This document shows positions 16,298 to 24,962 of a stretch of 64,000 nucleotides of DNA, in pieces. The translations under genes and the position numbers were made by a program. The DNA comes from an uncultured Dermabacter sp. (GTDB lineage: Bacteria > Actinomycetota > Actinomycetes > Actinomycetales > Dermabacteraceae), in the NCBI GenBank assembly GCA_947252755.1, contig CAMXWV010000003.1:211253-275252 (forward strand), given 5' to 3'. Positions within the stretch are counted from its first letter, which is position 1, and the number at the start of each line of letters is the position of its first letter. The notes beneath the pieces are model-generated. The model was not told where the DNA came from. It ran no database searches and was given only the letters and a program-made list of their open reading frames with translations.

Positions 16298-17091
16298 GCT
16301 CAGCGCAGCAGATGAGCACCGCGCAGCAGATGAACACCGCTGAGCAGAGGAGCGCCGAGGGGCACATGAACGTTGCGGAGAACAGCAGCGCCGAGCCGGC
16401 GGTCCTCATCACCGGCGCGAGCCGAGGCATCGGCCTGGCCATCGCACGCGCGCTCCAGGAAGACTTCCACCTCATCCTCACCGCGCGGGACCGTGCCGCG
16501 CTCAGCGCCGCCGCGGGTGAGCTGCGCTCTGCTGAGATCCTGCCGCTGGACCTGATGCAGGCGGACTCCATCACCGGCAGCGCGCACGACCTGCTGCAGC
16601 GGCTCAGCGCAGCGAACCGGCGGCTTGCTGCAGTAGTGCACAGCGCCGGCATCCTGGTCTCCGGGCGCGTCGCCGACCTGGACGCAGCGGACTGGCAGCG
16701 GTCCTTCGCGATGAACGTGACTGCCCCCGCCACCCTGACCGCCGCACTGCTGCCCGCCCTGCGCGAGGCAGCGGGCATGGTGGTGTTCATCAACTCCGGC
16801 TCGGGCTTCACCGCAGGCGCCGGGGGAGGAGCCTACGCGGCCAGCAAATTCGCTCTGCGAGCCCTGGCCGACGCGCTCCGCGAGGAGGAGCGGAACCGGC
16901 GTGTGCGCGTGGTCAGCATCCACCCCGGCCGGGTGGACACGGATATGCAGCATGAGCTGCGCGGCTTTGAACAGGGCGAGTACGAACCGGAGAAGTACCT
17001 TAGTCCCGAAGCGGTGGCGATCGCGGTGCGCACAGCGCTCCAGATGCCGCCCGGGGCGGTTGTCGAGTCGCTGAGCGTCCGACCGCTGTGA
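16294..17091 (+). CDS. Short-chain dehydrogenase/reductase (SDR)
   Basis: Up to 265 residues. The Rossmann motif is TGASRGIG and the active site is YAASK with an upstream serine in INSGSG, so the catalytic Ser-Tyr-Lys set is complete. It should reduce or oxidise an alcohol/carbonyl with NAD(P)H; the substrate is unknown. The start is ambiguous: GTG 16294 overlaps the rhodanese stop (GTGA), but ATGs at 16312, 16330 and 16366 are in frame, two of them in an 18-base tandem repeat. ATG 16366 (with GAGGAG and GAGGGG upstream) gives the normal SDR N-terminus; I list the longest coupled frame. Confidence 0.85.
   Translation: MSSAQQMSTAQQMNTAEQRSAEGHMNVAENSSAEPAVLITGASRGIGLAIARALQEDFHLILTARDRAALSAAAGELRSAEILPLDLMQADSITGSAHDLLQRLSAANRRLAAVVHSAGILVSGRVADLDAADWQRSFAMNVTAPATLTAALLPALREAAGMVVFINSGSGFTAGAGGGAYAASKFALRALADALREEERNRRVRVVSIHPGRVDTDMQHELRGFEQGEYEPEKYLSPEAVAIAVRTALQMPPGAVVESLSVRPL
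16303..16338 (+). repeat. 18-base tandem repeat at the SDR start region
   Basis: GCGCAGCAGATGAGCACC (16303-16320) is followed directly by the same unit with one change (16321-16338). Each copy contains an in-frame ATG. Confidence 0.9.
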
Positions 17092-17100
17092 GCGGAGGCC

Positions 17101-17106
17101 TAGGAT
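17101..17106 (+). promoter_or_regulatory. -10 of the MFS gene
   Basis: TAGGAT 34 bases before the ATG at 17140, leaving a leader that carries the strong ribosome site GAGGAGGA (17127-17134). Confidence 0.45.
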
Positions 17107-17139
17107 GGTGAAGGTCACACCCTTTCGAGGAGGATCATC

Positions 17140-18639
17140 ATGACCGCACCCCCGAAGGCGCCGACCTCTGACTTCAAGGCCACCGACCTGTGGCTCTTCG
17201 GGGCTGTCCTCGCCGTTCTCACCTACTGGCTGTTCGCCCAGACTCTGCTCGTGGCGAAGACCACCATTGCGCAGGATCTCGGTTTGCGGGACACCACCGC
17301 GAATCTCGCCGTCTCCATCACCGCCCTCTTCGCGGGCCTGTTCATCGTGCTGATGGGATCGCTTGCGGACCGGGTGGGCCGCGCGCGCCTGCTGCAGCTC
17401 GGCCTTGTGCTCAGTGTTGTGGGCTGCCTGTTCATTGCGCTCACCCCCGCGCACTCCGGCTCCCTCACCTCCGGCATGATGATGACCGGCCGGATCATCC
17501 AGGGGTTGTCCACGGCGGCGATCATGCCCGCTGTGCTCGCACTTATCAACACCTTCTACGAAGGCGCAGCGCGCCAGCGGGCCGTGTCCTTCTTCTCCAT
17601 CGGCACATTCGGCGGCTCCGCGCTCACCGCCATTGTGGGCGGCCTCGTGGTGGACCAGCTCGGCTGGCGCGCGATCTTCTGGGTGTCCATTGGGGCGGCA
17701 GTAGTGTCGTTCCTGCTCACTGTCAACACCCCGAACGTCAAAGCGGAGACGGACCCGGCGAAGGGCCACCCAAGGTTTGACTGGGGCGGCATGATCACCT
17801 TCATGATCGCAATGCTCGCGTTCAACGTGTACATCTCCCAGGGCAAAACGATCGGCTGGCTCTCCCTGTGGGGCATCGGCCTGATCATGCTGACCGTGGT
17901 GTTCGGTGCGCTGTTCCTCTTCATCGAGCGTCGCCGCATCGGCAGCCATCCGTTTGTGGACCTCACACTGTTCTCGATTCCGCGCTTCTTCGGCCCAACC
18001 CTTGCGAACTTTCTGGTGAACACCGGCGTGGCCGTCATCCTGGTGACCCTGACCCTGGCGCAGCTCGGCGCCGGCTTCAACCCGTTCCAGGCATCCCTGC
18101 TTACCCTCGGCTACATGATCGCCATCTTCTGCGTGATCCGCGTGGGTGAGCGGCTGCTGCGCCGATTCGGACCGAAGAAGCCGATGCTGTGGGGCCTGGC
18201 GATCGTGCTGGTCGGAACGATGCTCAACTCCCTCACCTTCCTGCCGCAGACGCCTTACCTCGTGGCCGCCGTGGTCGGGTTCACCTGCTTCGGCACCGGG
18301 CTTGGCTTCTTTGCCACCCCCGCCACGGACGCTGCGATCTCCGCAGCGCCGAAGGCCCAGGCCGGAGCCGCCTCCGGCATCTTCAAAATGGGCTCATCGC
18401 TCGGCAGCGCGATCGGCATTGCGATCGCTGCGGCCCTCATGGTTGCCGGCCAGAGCGTACCGGCCGAGACCGTCTCCAGTTGGGCCCTGTTCAGCAGCGG
18501 CTGGACAGCTGAGGCAGCGCCCTTCCGATTCGGCACCATGCTCGGCAACGGATTCATCGTCATCATGATGGCCGTGTCCCTGATCGCCACCATGGTCACG
18601 GTTCCATCAGAGACAAACGCCGGCAGAGACAAACACTGA
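17140..18639 (+). CDS. MFS drug:H+ antiporter, DHA2 (14-helix) type
   Basis: 499 residues with about 14 membrane helices. The MFS motif A appears as GSLADRVGRARLLQLG after helix 2, and GRIIQGLSTAAIMPAVLALI is the helix 4 motif of the QacA/EmrB group. LGWRAIFWVSIGAAVVSFLL is motif C-like. Such proteins export amphipathic toxins or metabolites; the substrate is not readable. GAGGAGGA precedes the ATG by five bases. The downstream amidohydrolase gene starts 12 bases after its stop, so transporter and enzyme may handle a common compound (inference). Confidence 0.88.
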   Translation: MTAPPKAPTSDFKATDLWLFGAVLAVLTYWLFAQTLLVAKTTIAQDLGLRDTTANLAVSITALFAGLFIVLMGSLADRVGRARLLQLGLVLSVVGCLFIALTPAHSGSLTSGMMMTGRIIQGLSTAAIMPAVLALINTFYEGAARQRAVSFFSIGTFGGSALTAIVGGLVVDQLGWRAIFWVSIGAAVVSFLLTVNTPNVKAETDPAKGHPRFDWGGMITFMIAMLAFNVYISQGKTIGWLSLWGIGLIMLTVVFGALFLFIERRRIGSHPFVDLTLFSIPRFFGPTLANFLVNTGVAVILVTLTLAQLGAGFNPFQASLLTLGYMIAIFCVIRVGERLLRRFGPKKPMLWGLAIVLVGTMLNSLTFLPQTPYLVAAVVGFTCFGTGLGFFATPATDAAISAAPKAQAGAASGIFKMGSSLGSAIGIAIAAALMVAGQSVPAETVSSWALFSSGWTAEAAPFRFGTMLGNGFIVIMMAVSLIATMVTVPSETNAGRDKH

Positions 18640-18651
18640 GGAGTGAAACTG

Positions 18652-19857
18652 ATGTCCCCCCTTTCCGCGTTCGAGAACACCCTCGCTTCCGGCCGGGACT
18701 GGCAGCGCGATCTGTACATCCACTTCCATCAGAACCCCGAGCTGTCCATGCAGGAGGAGGAGACTGCCGCGCGGATTGAGCGGGAACTTGCGGACATGGG
18801 GCTTGAGACCCAGCGGATCGGCACCACCGGCGTGGTGGCTGTGATCGAGAACGGGCAGGGCCCGGTGCTGCTCTCCCGGGCGGATATCGACGCGCTGCCC
18901 GTCACCGAGCAGACCGGCCTGGAGTATGCCTCGCAGCGGGACGGTGTTATGCACGCGTGCGGCCACGACTTCCACATGACCAGCCTCCTGGGCGCGGTTC
19001 GAGCACTGCTCGCGCACCGTGAGGCGTGGTCCGGCACCCTCATCGCCCTGTTCCAGCCAGGTGAAGAGACAGCCGAAGGGGCGCAGGCGATGGTGGATGA
19101 TGACCTCGTCTCGAAGATCCCGAAACCGGACGTGGCAGTGGCACAGCATGTGCTGCCCGGTGAGGCAGGTGTGATCGGCGTGGCCACCGGGCCGATCCTT
19201 TCCCAGGGCGATTCGATGCGCGTCACCATCTACGGCAAGGGCTCGCACGGCTCGATGCCACACCTGGCGATCGACCCGGTGGTGATCGCCTCATCCATCG
19301 TGGTGCGGCTGCAGTCGGTGGTCTCCCGTGTGGTTGCGCCCAGCGACTTCTCCGTGGTGACAGTAGGCGCCATCAACGCCGGCACAAAGTCCAACATCAT
19401 CCCGGACACGGCGGAGCTGATGCTCAACCTGCGCCATTACGACCCGGAGGTGCGCACAGCCGTGTTGGCTGCGGTGGAGCGGATCATCCGCGCCGAATGC
19501 GAGGCGAGCGGCTGTGAGCAGGAGCCGGATATCGAGTACTACGACCAGTTCCCGCTGACGCACAACAGCGGTGAGGTGACTGATGTGCTGCGCGCGGCGT
19601 TCACCAACGCATTCGGCGAGGAGAGGGTCTTCACCCAGCCGCCGGCGACGGCGTCTGAGGACTTCTCGCGCATTCCCGACGCGTTCGGCATCCCGTACTC
19701 GTACTGGACCGTGGGCGGGTTCGAAAAGGGCTCCCCGATGCCCGGCAACCATTCCCCGTTCTTCGGACCGGTTCTGCAGCCCACCCTGGACGCGATGACG
19801 CAGGCGCAGGTCGTCGCCGCGCTCGCGGTCCTCGGAAGGCCATCCGAGCCGCGCTGA
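18652..19857 (+). CDS. M20-family amidohydrolase (hippurate hydrolase-like)
   Basis: 401 residues. The zinc-binding signature of M20D amidohydrolases is visible: ADIDALPVTEQTG, HACGHDFHMT and PGEETAEGA, with a dimerisation domain in the middle and TASEDFS near the C-terminus. Members cleave N-acyl amino acids (hippurate, IAA-conjugates, N-acetyl-diaminopimelate). ATG 18652 is preferred over GTG 18643 because GAGGAG at 18638-18643 lies eight bases before the ATG and overlaps the GTG. It is cytoplasmic and co-transcribed with the MFS gene. Confidence 0.88.
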   Translation: MSPLSAFENTLASGRDWQRDLYIHFHQNPELSMQEEETAARIERELADMGLETQRIGTTGVVAVIENGQGPVLLSRADIDALPVTEQTGLEYASQRDGVMHACGHDFHMTSLLGAVRALLAHREAWSGTLIALFQPGEETAEGAQAMVDDDLVSKIPKPDVAVAQHVLPGEAGVIGVATGPILSQGDSMRVTIYGKGSHGSMPHLAIDPVVIASSIVVRLQSVVSRVVAPSDFSVVTVGAINAGTKSNIIPDTAELMLNLRHYDPEVRTAVLAAVERIIRAECEASGCEQEPDIEYYDQFPLTHNSGEVTDVLRAAFTNAFGEERVFTQPPATASEDFSRIPDAFGIPYSYWTVGGFEKGSPMPGNHSPFFGPVLQPTLDAMTQAQVVAALAVLGRPSEPR

Positions 19858-19894
19858 AGGCTCAGCCGGCGGCCACGGTCAGCGGGGCAGGCGA

Positions 19895-20245
19895 TCAGCG
19901 CAGCAGCCGGCGCATCGCCGCGAGCACCTCGTCGAGCTTCTGGTTGATCGTCTCGGGATCGCCGGAGGCCACCGCATCGTGCACGCAGTGGTGCACATGG
20001 TCATCAACCAGCGCAAGGGATACGGACTCGAGCGCCTTGGTCACCGCGCTGATCTGCGTGAGCACATCAATGCAGTACACGTCCTCGTCGATCATGCGGT
20101 GGATGCCCCGCACCTGACCTTCGATCCGGCGCAGCCGCGCCAGGTATTTCGAGCGTTTCTCGTGATAGCCGGGCGTCTGTGCGTGGCAGTCTGCGGCGCT
20201 CATGGCGCTCGCGGCTGCGTCGTCGCTGCGTGCCGTCTCAGTCAC
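19895..20245 (-). CDS. csoR: CsoR-type copper-sensing repressor
   Basis: 116 residues, all-helical DUF156 family. Cys58, His83 and Cys87 reproduce the C-x24-H-x3-C spacing of the Cu(I) ligands of mycobacterial CsoR (Cys36, His61, Cys65), and the basic DNA-binding helix reads YLARLRRIEGQVRGI. CsoR releases operator DNA on binding Cu(I). The GTG at 20245 has GGAG five bases upstream and overlaps the purB stop by eight bases; ATG 20203 is an alternative. No copper ATPase or copper chaperone gene adjoins it. Its nearest possible target in the window is the CopD-like gene at 27240. Confidence 0.85.
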   Translation of the reverse strand: MTETARSDDAAASAMSAADCHAQTPGYHEKRSKYLARLRRIEGQVRGIHRMIDEDVYCIDVLTQISAVTKALESVSLALVDDHVHHCVHDAVASGDPETINQKLDEVLAAMRRLLR

Positions 20246-21638
20246 GGACGCTCCGCACGATCTGCGGCGCCAGGCCGATGTAGGAGGAGGGGGTGAGATC
20301 CAGCAGACGCTGCTCTTCAGTCTGGGGCAGGCTGAGCGTGCGGATGAACTCGCGCATCCGCTCACCGTCCACCCGCTGGCCGCGGGTCAGCTCCTTCAGC
20401 CGCTCATACGGCTGCTCCATGCCGGCAACCCCCTGAACGCCCAGGGTGCGCATCACAGACTGGATCGCTTCGCCGAGCACCTCCCAGTTCTGGTCCAAGT
20501 CCTGCGCCATCGCCTCCGCGTTCACGTCCAGGCCGGCAAGGCCGCGCTTGATGTTGGAGATGGCCAGCAGGGAATGGCCGAATGCCGGCGCGATATTGCG
20601 CTGCGTGGTGGAATCGGTGAGGTCCCGCTGCAGTCGGCTGGTGACGAGCGTCTGCGCGAGCACATCGAACAGAGCGCCGGAGATCTCCAGGTTCGCCTCC
20701 GCATTCTCAAACCGGATCGGGTTCACCTTGTGCGGCATGGTGGAGGAGCCGGTGCCGCCCTGCGCGGACAGGCGCTGGGTGAAGAACCCATAAGAGATGT
20801 AGGTCCACACATCGGTGGCGAGATTGTGCAGGATCCGGCCGGCGCGGGCCACGTCCGAGTAGATCTCCGCCTGCCAATCGTGCGATTCGATCTGCGTGGT
20901 GATCGGGTTCCAGGTGAGCCCCAGGTGCTCCACGAACGTGCGGGACACTTCCGGCCAGTCAGCGCTCGGCACCGAGATGGCATGGGCCGCGTAGGTGCCG
21001 GTGGCGCCGTTGATCTTCCCGAGGATCTCATCGGCTTCGATCCGCTTGGCCTGGCGGCGAAGCCGGTAGGCGAACACCGCGATCTCCTTGCCGAGCGTGG
21101 TGGGAGTGGCGGGCTGCCCGTGCGTGCGGCTCAGCAGCGGTACTTCGGCTGCCTCATCTGCCAGCGCCTCCAGATCCTGGATCACCTCCAGCAGTGCCGG
21201 CAGCCACACGTCGTGGACCGCGCCGCGCACCATCAGCGCATACGCGAGGTTGTTGATGTCTTCGCTGGTGCAGAAGATGTGCACCAGCTCCGCAAGCTCT
21301 TCCAGGCTGGTGCCCTGCAGACGGCGCTTGATGAAGTACTCCACGGCCTTCACATCGTGCACGGTCTCGCGCTCGATTTCGGCGTGCTCGGCGATGCCGT
21401 CCGCGTTGAACTCGTCGGGGATGGAGCGCAGCAGAGCGCGCTCATCATCGGTGAGGGCGCGCAGTCCCGGGATCACCGAGTTGTCCAGCAGGTGGATCAT
21501 CCACTCGGTCTCCACGATGATGCGCGAGCGGTTCAGGGCGGCCTCGGAAAGGTGATCCACCAGCGGGGCCGCCTGCGGCCGGTAGCGGCCGTCCAGCGGG
21601 GTCAGGGCAACGGGAGGGTTCATGTCCTGGAAGCGCAT
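20238..21638 (-). CDS. purB: Adenylosuccinate lyase
   Basis: 466 residues of the fumarase/aspartase superfamily. The signature GTGSSTMPHKVNPIRFENAE matches the conserved lyase loop, and SRTHGQPATPTTLGKE is the upstream active-site region. PurB cleaves SAICAR and adenylosuccinate in purine synthesis. The start ATG at 21638 (M6 is an alternative) is 35 bases from the start of the divergent aminotransferase, so the two promoters must overlap. csoR follows with an eight-base overlap. Confidence 0.95.
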   Translation of the reverse strand: MRFQDMNPPVALTPLDGRYRPQAAPLVDHLSEAALNRSRIIVETEWMIHLLDNSVIPGLRALTDDERALLRSIPDEFNADGIAEHAEIERETVHDVKAVEYFIKRRLQGTSLEELAELVHIFCTSEDINNLAYALMVRGAVHDVWLPALLEVIQDLEALADEAAEVPLLSRTHGQPATPTTLGKEIAVFAYRLRRQAKRIEADEILGKINGATGTYAAHAISVPSADWPEVSRTFVEHLGLTWNPITTQIESHDWQAEIYSDVARAGRILHNLATDVWTYISYGFFTQRLSAQGGTGSSTMPHKVNPIRFENAEANLEISGALFDVLAQTLVTSRLQRDLTDSTTQRNIAPAFGHSLLAISNIKRGLAGLDVNAEAMAQDLDQNWEVLGEAIQSVMRTLGVQGVAGMEQPYERLKELTRGQRVDGERMREFIRTLSLPQTEEQRLLDLTPSSYIGLAPQIVRSVRD

Positions 21639-21661
21639 GACCCCACTATCTCACGCAGGGA

Positions 21662-21667
21662 TAGGAT
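21662..21667 (+). promoter_or_regulatory. -10 of the aminotransferase gene
   Basis: TAGGAT six bases before the ATG at 21674 in the 35-base gap shared with divergent purB; leaderless layout. Confidence 0.5.
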
Positions 21668-21673
21668 CCGAAC

Positions 21674-22750
21674 ATGAGCATTCCCGAGACGCAGCGCTCC
21701 CGTGGCCGCATCCGCTCCAGCGTGGAGAACATCCGCCTCTACAAGCCCGGAAAGCCTGCCGCGGCCGACTCGTTCAAGGTCTCCTCCAATGAATCCCACC
21801 TGCCGCCGCTGCCCGCTATCCGAGACGCGGTGATCGAGGAGATCGACCGCGTGAACCGCTACCCGGTGGACCTGACGCAGACCCTTGCCGAGCTGCTCGC
21901 CCACCGCCACGGCGTGGAGCCGGAGCAGATCCATCTCTCCACCGGCGCATCCGCGGTGCTCGGCGAGCTCGTGCGCGCCACCGTTGACGAGGGCGGAGAG
22001 GTGATCTACCCGTGGCGCTCTTTTGAGCTGTACCCGATTCTGGTGGCGCAGCACGGCGGCACGCCCGTGGCGGTTCCGTTGAATGCGGGTCACCGCACGG
22101 ACCTGGAGGCGATGCTTGCGGCGATCACGGACCGCACCCAGCTGATCCTGCTGTGCTCGCCGAACAACCCGGACGGGGCGGTCATGGGCGAAGCGGAGCT
22201 GCGCACCTTCCTGGACCGGGTGCCTGACCATATCCCGGTGGGCCTTGATGAGGCGTACGCGGAGTTCGCGGGGCCGGCGCAGCCGGATATGAGGGCGATC
22301 TTCCGCGACTACGAGAACACGGTGCGGCTGCGCACCTTCTCCAAAGTGCACGGCATCGCCGGGTTGCGGCTCGGCTATGGAATTGCGCATCCGGATGTGG
22401 CGGTTGGGCTGCGTCGGGCAGCGCCACCGTTCGCGGCGAACTCGCTGGCGCTTGCGGCCGGCATTGCGGCGCTGCGCCCGGATGTGCAGAAGCAGCTTGC
22501 TGAGCGCACCGCATGGGTGGTCAGTGAGCGTGAGCGGATGCGCGCGGGCATCACTCGTGACCTGCCTGAGTCCGGCGGGAACTTCATCTATCTGCCGCTC
22601 GGCGCGGACACGCCTGCGTTCGTGGAGTTCGCTGACTCCTCCGGGCTGGTGGTGCGCGGCTATGGGGAGGACGGGGTCCGCATCTCCGTGGGGGAGGAGG
22701 AGGCGAACTCGCTCTCAATCCGCGTGGTGAACGACTGGGACGCGCGCTGA
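21674..22750 (+). CDS. Class I/II PLP aminotransferase, HisC / aromatic aminotransferase type
   Basis: 358 residues, the usual length. The PLP lysine is Lys224 in TFSKVHGIAGLRLGYG. The CSPNNPDGA loop and LDEAYAEF provide the Asn and Asp contacts to PLP. HisC-like proteins include histidinol-phosphate aminotransferase and the actinobacterial phenylalanine/aromatic aminotransferase (Pat). No his gene is nearby, and the next operon encodes a 2-oxo-acid dehydrogenase, so an amino-acid catabolic or aromatic role is plausible. The start follows TAGGAT plus six bases. The gene could still be the hisC of this genome. Confidence 0.82.
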   Translation: MSIPETQRSRGRIRSSVENIRLYKPGKPAAADSFKVSSNESHLPPLPAIRDAVIEEIDRVNRYPVDLTQTLAELLAHRHGVEPEQIHLSTGASAVLGELVRATVDEGGEVIYPWRSFELYPILVAQHGGTPVAVPLNAGHRTDLEAMLAAITDRTQLILLCSPNNPDGAVMGEAELRTFLDRVPDHIPVGLDEAYAEFAGPAQPDMRAIFRDYENTVRLRTFSKVHGIAGLRLGYGIAHPDVAVGLRRAAPPFAANSLALAAGIAALRPDVQKQLAERTAWVVSERERMRAGITRDLPESGGNFIYLPLGADTPAFVEFADSSGLVVRGYGEDGVRISVGEEEANSLSIRVVNDWDAR

Positions 22751-22804
22751 GCATTCCTGCTGGTCAGAGCCCTCAAACGGAAGTGACCGGGCGGTACCGT
22801 AGCA

Positions 22805-22829
22805 AACTTACGCAACCGTAGGTTAGGAT
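22805..22829 (+). promoter_or_regulatory. Imperfect palindrome overlapping the -10 of the dehydrogenase operon
   Basis: AACTTACG (22805-22812) and CGTAGGTT (22817-22824) are inverted arms with one mismatch around CAAC. The last base is the first of TAGGAT (22824-22829), the -10 placed six bases before GTG 22836. ACCGTAG also occurs as a direct repeat at 22796 and 22815. A TetR-like repressor is a reasonable guess for this kind of site. Confidence 0.5.
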
Positions 22830-22835
22830 CGCCCG

Positions 22836-23972
22836 GTGAGTGTTTTCGTGACCAGCATCCCTGACGATCCGTGGGCGGAGCCAACCCTGCAGCTGCTGAG
22901 CGAGACCGGTGAGCGCTGCCCGCATGAAGAGCTCGATGCCGCCATCGCCGATGTGACTCCCGAGCAGATGCGCGGCTTCTACCGGGATATGGTGATGATC
23001 CGCGCCGCCGACCACGAGGCGACGAGCCTGCAGCGCCAGGGTCAGCTCGGCTTGTGGGCGAGCGCGCTCGGCCAGGAGGGCGCACAGATCGGTGCGGGCC
23101 ACGCGGCCCGTACCCAGGACTACCTGGTGCCCACCTATCGTGAACACGGTGTTGCTTGGGCGCGCGGCATCGAACCGTGGCGCCTGCTCGAGCAGTGGCG
23201 CGGCATCAACCACTGCGGCTGGGATCCGCGGGAGATCAACACCCACCCGTACATGGTGGTGCTGGGCTCCCAGGCCCCGCACGCCGTGGGCTACTCCATG
23301 GGCCTGCAGCGAGACGGCCTGGTGGGCACGGGCGATGCCGAGGTGGACACCGCTGTGCTCGCTCTGTTCGGTGACGGCGCCTCGTCTGAGGGCGAGGTGT
23401 CCGAGGCGTTCACCTGGGCGGCGTCCTTCCAGACCCCCACAGTGTTCTATACGCAGAACAATCAGTGGGCGATCTCCGTGCCGGTCACGGTCCAGTCCCG
23501 GGTGCCGCTTGCCCAGCGCTCACGCGGCTGGGGCATTCCCTCCGCCCGCGTGGACGGCAATGATGTGCTCGTCGTCCTCGCCGCCACCCGACTTGCATTG
23601 GATGCCGCCCGTGCCGGTGACGGTCCCCGCTACCTGGAATCCGTCACGTACCGTATGGCCTCCCACACCACCTCAGATGATGCCTCCCGCTATCGCGGCA
23701 GCGCCGAGGAGGAGGAGTGGAAGCGTCGGGATCCGATCCATCGGCTGGGCGCCTATCTCGACTCGATCGATGAGATCGATGAGGCGTTCCGCCGCGACTG
23801 CGATGAACAGGGCCATGACCTCGCCATGGAGCTGCACCATCACATCCATGCCCTGGAGAACCCGGACCCCACCGAGATGTTCGACTATGCCTACGCGGAG
23901 CCGCACCCGCTGGTGCAGGAGGAGCGCGCTGCCTACGTGGAGTTCATGAACCAATTCGAGGAGGGCGCCTGA
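22836..23972 (+). CDS. 2-oxo-acid dehydrogenase E1 alpha subunit
   Basis: 378 residues. The thiamine diphosphate motif reads GDGASSEGEVSEAF and, after a normal interval, NNQWAISVP. GHAARTQDYLVPTYREHG is the conserved substrate-channel region of E1-alpha. With E1-beta it decarboxylates a 2-oxo acid and acylates the lipoyl arm of E2. Sequence and gene order fit either branched-chain 2-oxo-acid or pyruvate dehydrogenase; heterodimeric E1 in actinobacteria is most often the branched-chain type. The start is GTG 22836, leaderless, under the palindrome at 22805. Its stop overlaps the next start by one base. Confidence 0.9.
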   Translation: MSVFVTSIPDDPWAEPTLQLLSETGERCPHEELDAAIADVTPEQMRGFYRDMVMIRAADHEATSLQRQGQLGLWASALGQEGAQIGAGHAARTQDYLVPTYREHGVAWARGIEPWRLLEQWRGINHCGWDPREINTHPYMVVLGSQAPHAVGYSMGLQRDGLVGTGDAEVDTAVLALFGDGASSEGEVSEAFTWAASFQTPTVFYTQNNQWAISVPVTVQSRVPLAQRSRGWGIPSARVDGNDVLVVLAATRLALDAARAGDGPRYLESVTYRMASHTTSDDASRYRGSAEEEEWKRRDPIHRLGAYLDSIDEIDEAFRRDCDEQGHDLAMELHHHIHALENPDPTEMFDYAYAEPHPLVQEERAAYVEFMNQFEEGA

Positions 23973-24955
23973 TGACGATCCACTCCCTGCCGATCGCCAA
24001 AGCGATTACGCTCGGCCTCAAAGACGCGATGACCGCTGATGAGCGCGTGCTGCTCATGGGCGAGGACGTGGGCGTGCTCGGCGGCGTGTTCCGGGTAACC
24101 GAGGGCCTGCATGCCGAGTTCGGCTCGCAGCGTGTGGTGGACACCCCGCTCAGCGAAGCCTCGATCATCGGCACCGCGGTGGGCCTTGCCTTCCGCGGCT
24201 ACCGCTCGGTGTGTGAGATCCAGTTCGACGGGTTCGTATTCCCCGCGTTCAACCAGCTCACCACCCAGGCGGCGAAGATGCACAACCGCACCCGCGGCCA
24301 GGTGCGCATCCCGATCGTGGTGCGCATCCCCTACGGTGGTCACATCGGCGCGGTGGAGCACCACTCCGAGAGCCCGGAAGCGTACTTTGCGCACACCGCC
24401 GGACTGCGCGTCATCACCCCCGCCAATGCGAACGACGCGTACTGGATGACCCGCCAGGCCATTGAGTGCGACGATCCGGTGATCGTGTTCGAGCCGAAGC
24501 GGCAGTACTGGTTGAAAGGCGAGGTGGACACTGAGAACCCGCCGGCTGAGAGCGCCTTCCAGGCGCGGGTTGTTCAGCGCGGTGAGGACGTCACCCTGCT
24601 CGCCTGGGGGCCCACGATGCCGCTGGCCGTGCAGAGCGCTGCCGCTGCCGAGGAGGACGGCATCAGTGTGGAGGTGATCGACGCCCGATCCCTCAGCCCG
24701 ATCGATGTGGACACCATCAGCGAGAGCGTGCAGCGCACCGGGCGGCTTGTGATTGTGCATGAGGCGCCGGTGTTCGGCGGCCTGGGCGGTGAGATCGCCG
24801 CCCGTGTCACCGAACGCTGCTTCTACAGCCTGGAAGCGCCGGTTCAAAGGGTGGGCGGCTACCATCTTCCGTATCCGCCCGCGCGGATGGAGAGCGCCTA
24901 TCTGCCGGATGTGGATCGCGTGATGGACGCAATCACCCGCACCATCGAGTTCTGA
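23972..24955 (+). CDS. 2-oxo-acid dehydrogenase E1 beta subunit
   Basis: 327 residues, full length. It opens AKAITLGLKDAMTADERVLL and carries LMGEDVGVLGGVFRVTEGL and DTPLSEASIIGTAVGLAFRG, the transketolase pyrimidine-binding region, then VIDARSLSPIDVDT of the C-terminal domain. It completes the ThDP site with E1-alpha. The ATG shares one base with the upstream TGA, and E2 starts seven bases after its stop. Confidence 0.93.
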   Translation: MTIHSLPIAKAITLGLKDAMTADERVLLMGEDVGVLGGVFRVTEGLHAEFGSQRVVDTPLSEASIIGTAVGLAFRGYRSVCEIQFDGFVFPAFNQLTTQAAKMHNRTRGQVRIPIVVRIPYGGHIGAVEHHSESPEAYFAHTAGLRVITPANANDAYWMTRQAIECDDPVIVFEPKRQYWLKGEVDTENPPAESAFQARVVQRGEDVTLLAWGPTMPLAVQSAAAAEEDGISVEVIDARSLSPIDVDTISESVQRTGRLVIVHEAPVFGGLGGEIAARVTERCFYSLEAPVQRVGGYHLPYPPARMESAYLPDVDRVMDAITRTIEF

Positions 24956-24962
24956 GGACCGT

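Noticed and set aside
16300..17949. 549-codon minus-strand open frame opposite the SDR and MFS genes
   Set aside because: It spans two real genes and has antisense composition.
20202..21677. 491-codon plus-strand open frame opposite purB
   Set aside because: purB is certain from its lyase signature; the opposite frame is a codon-bias shadow.
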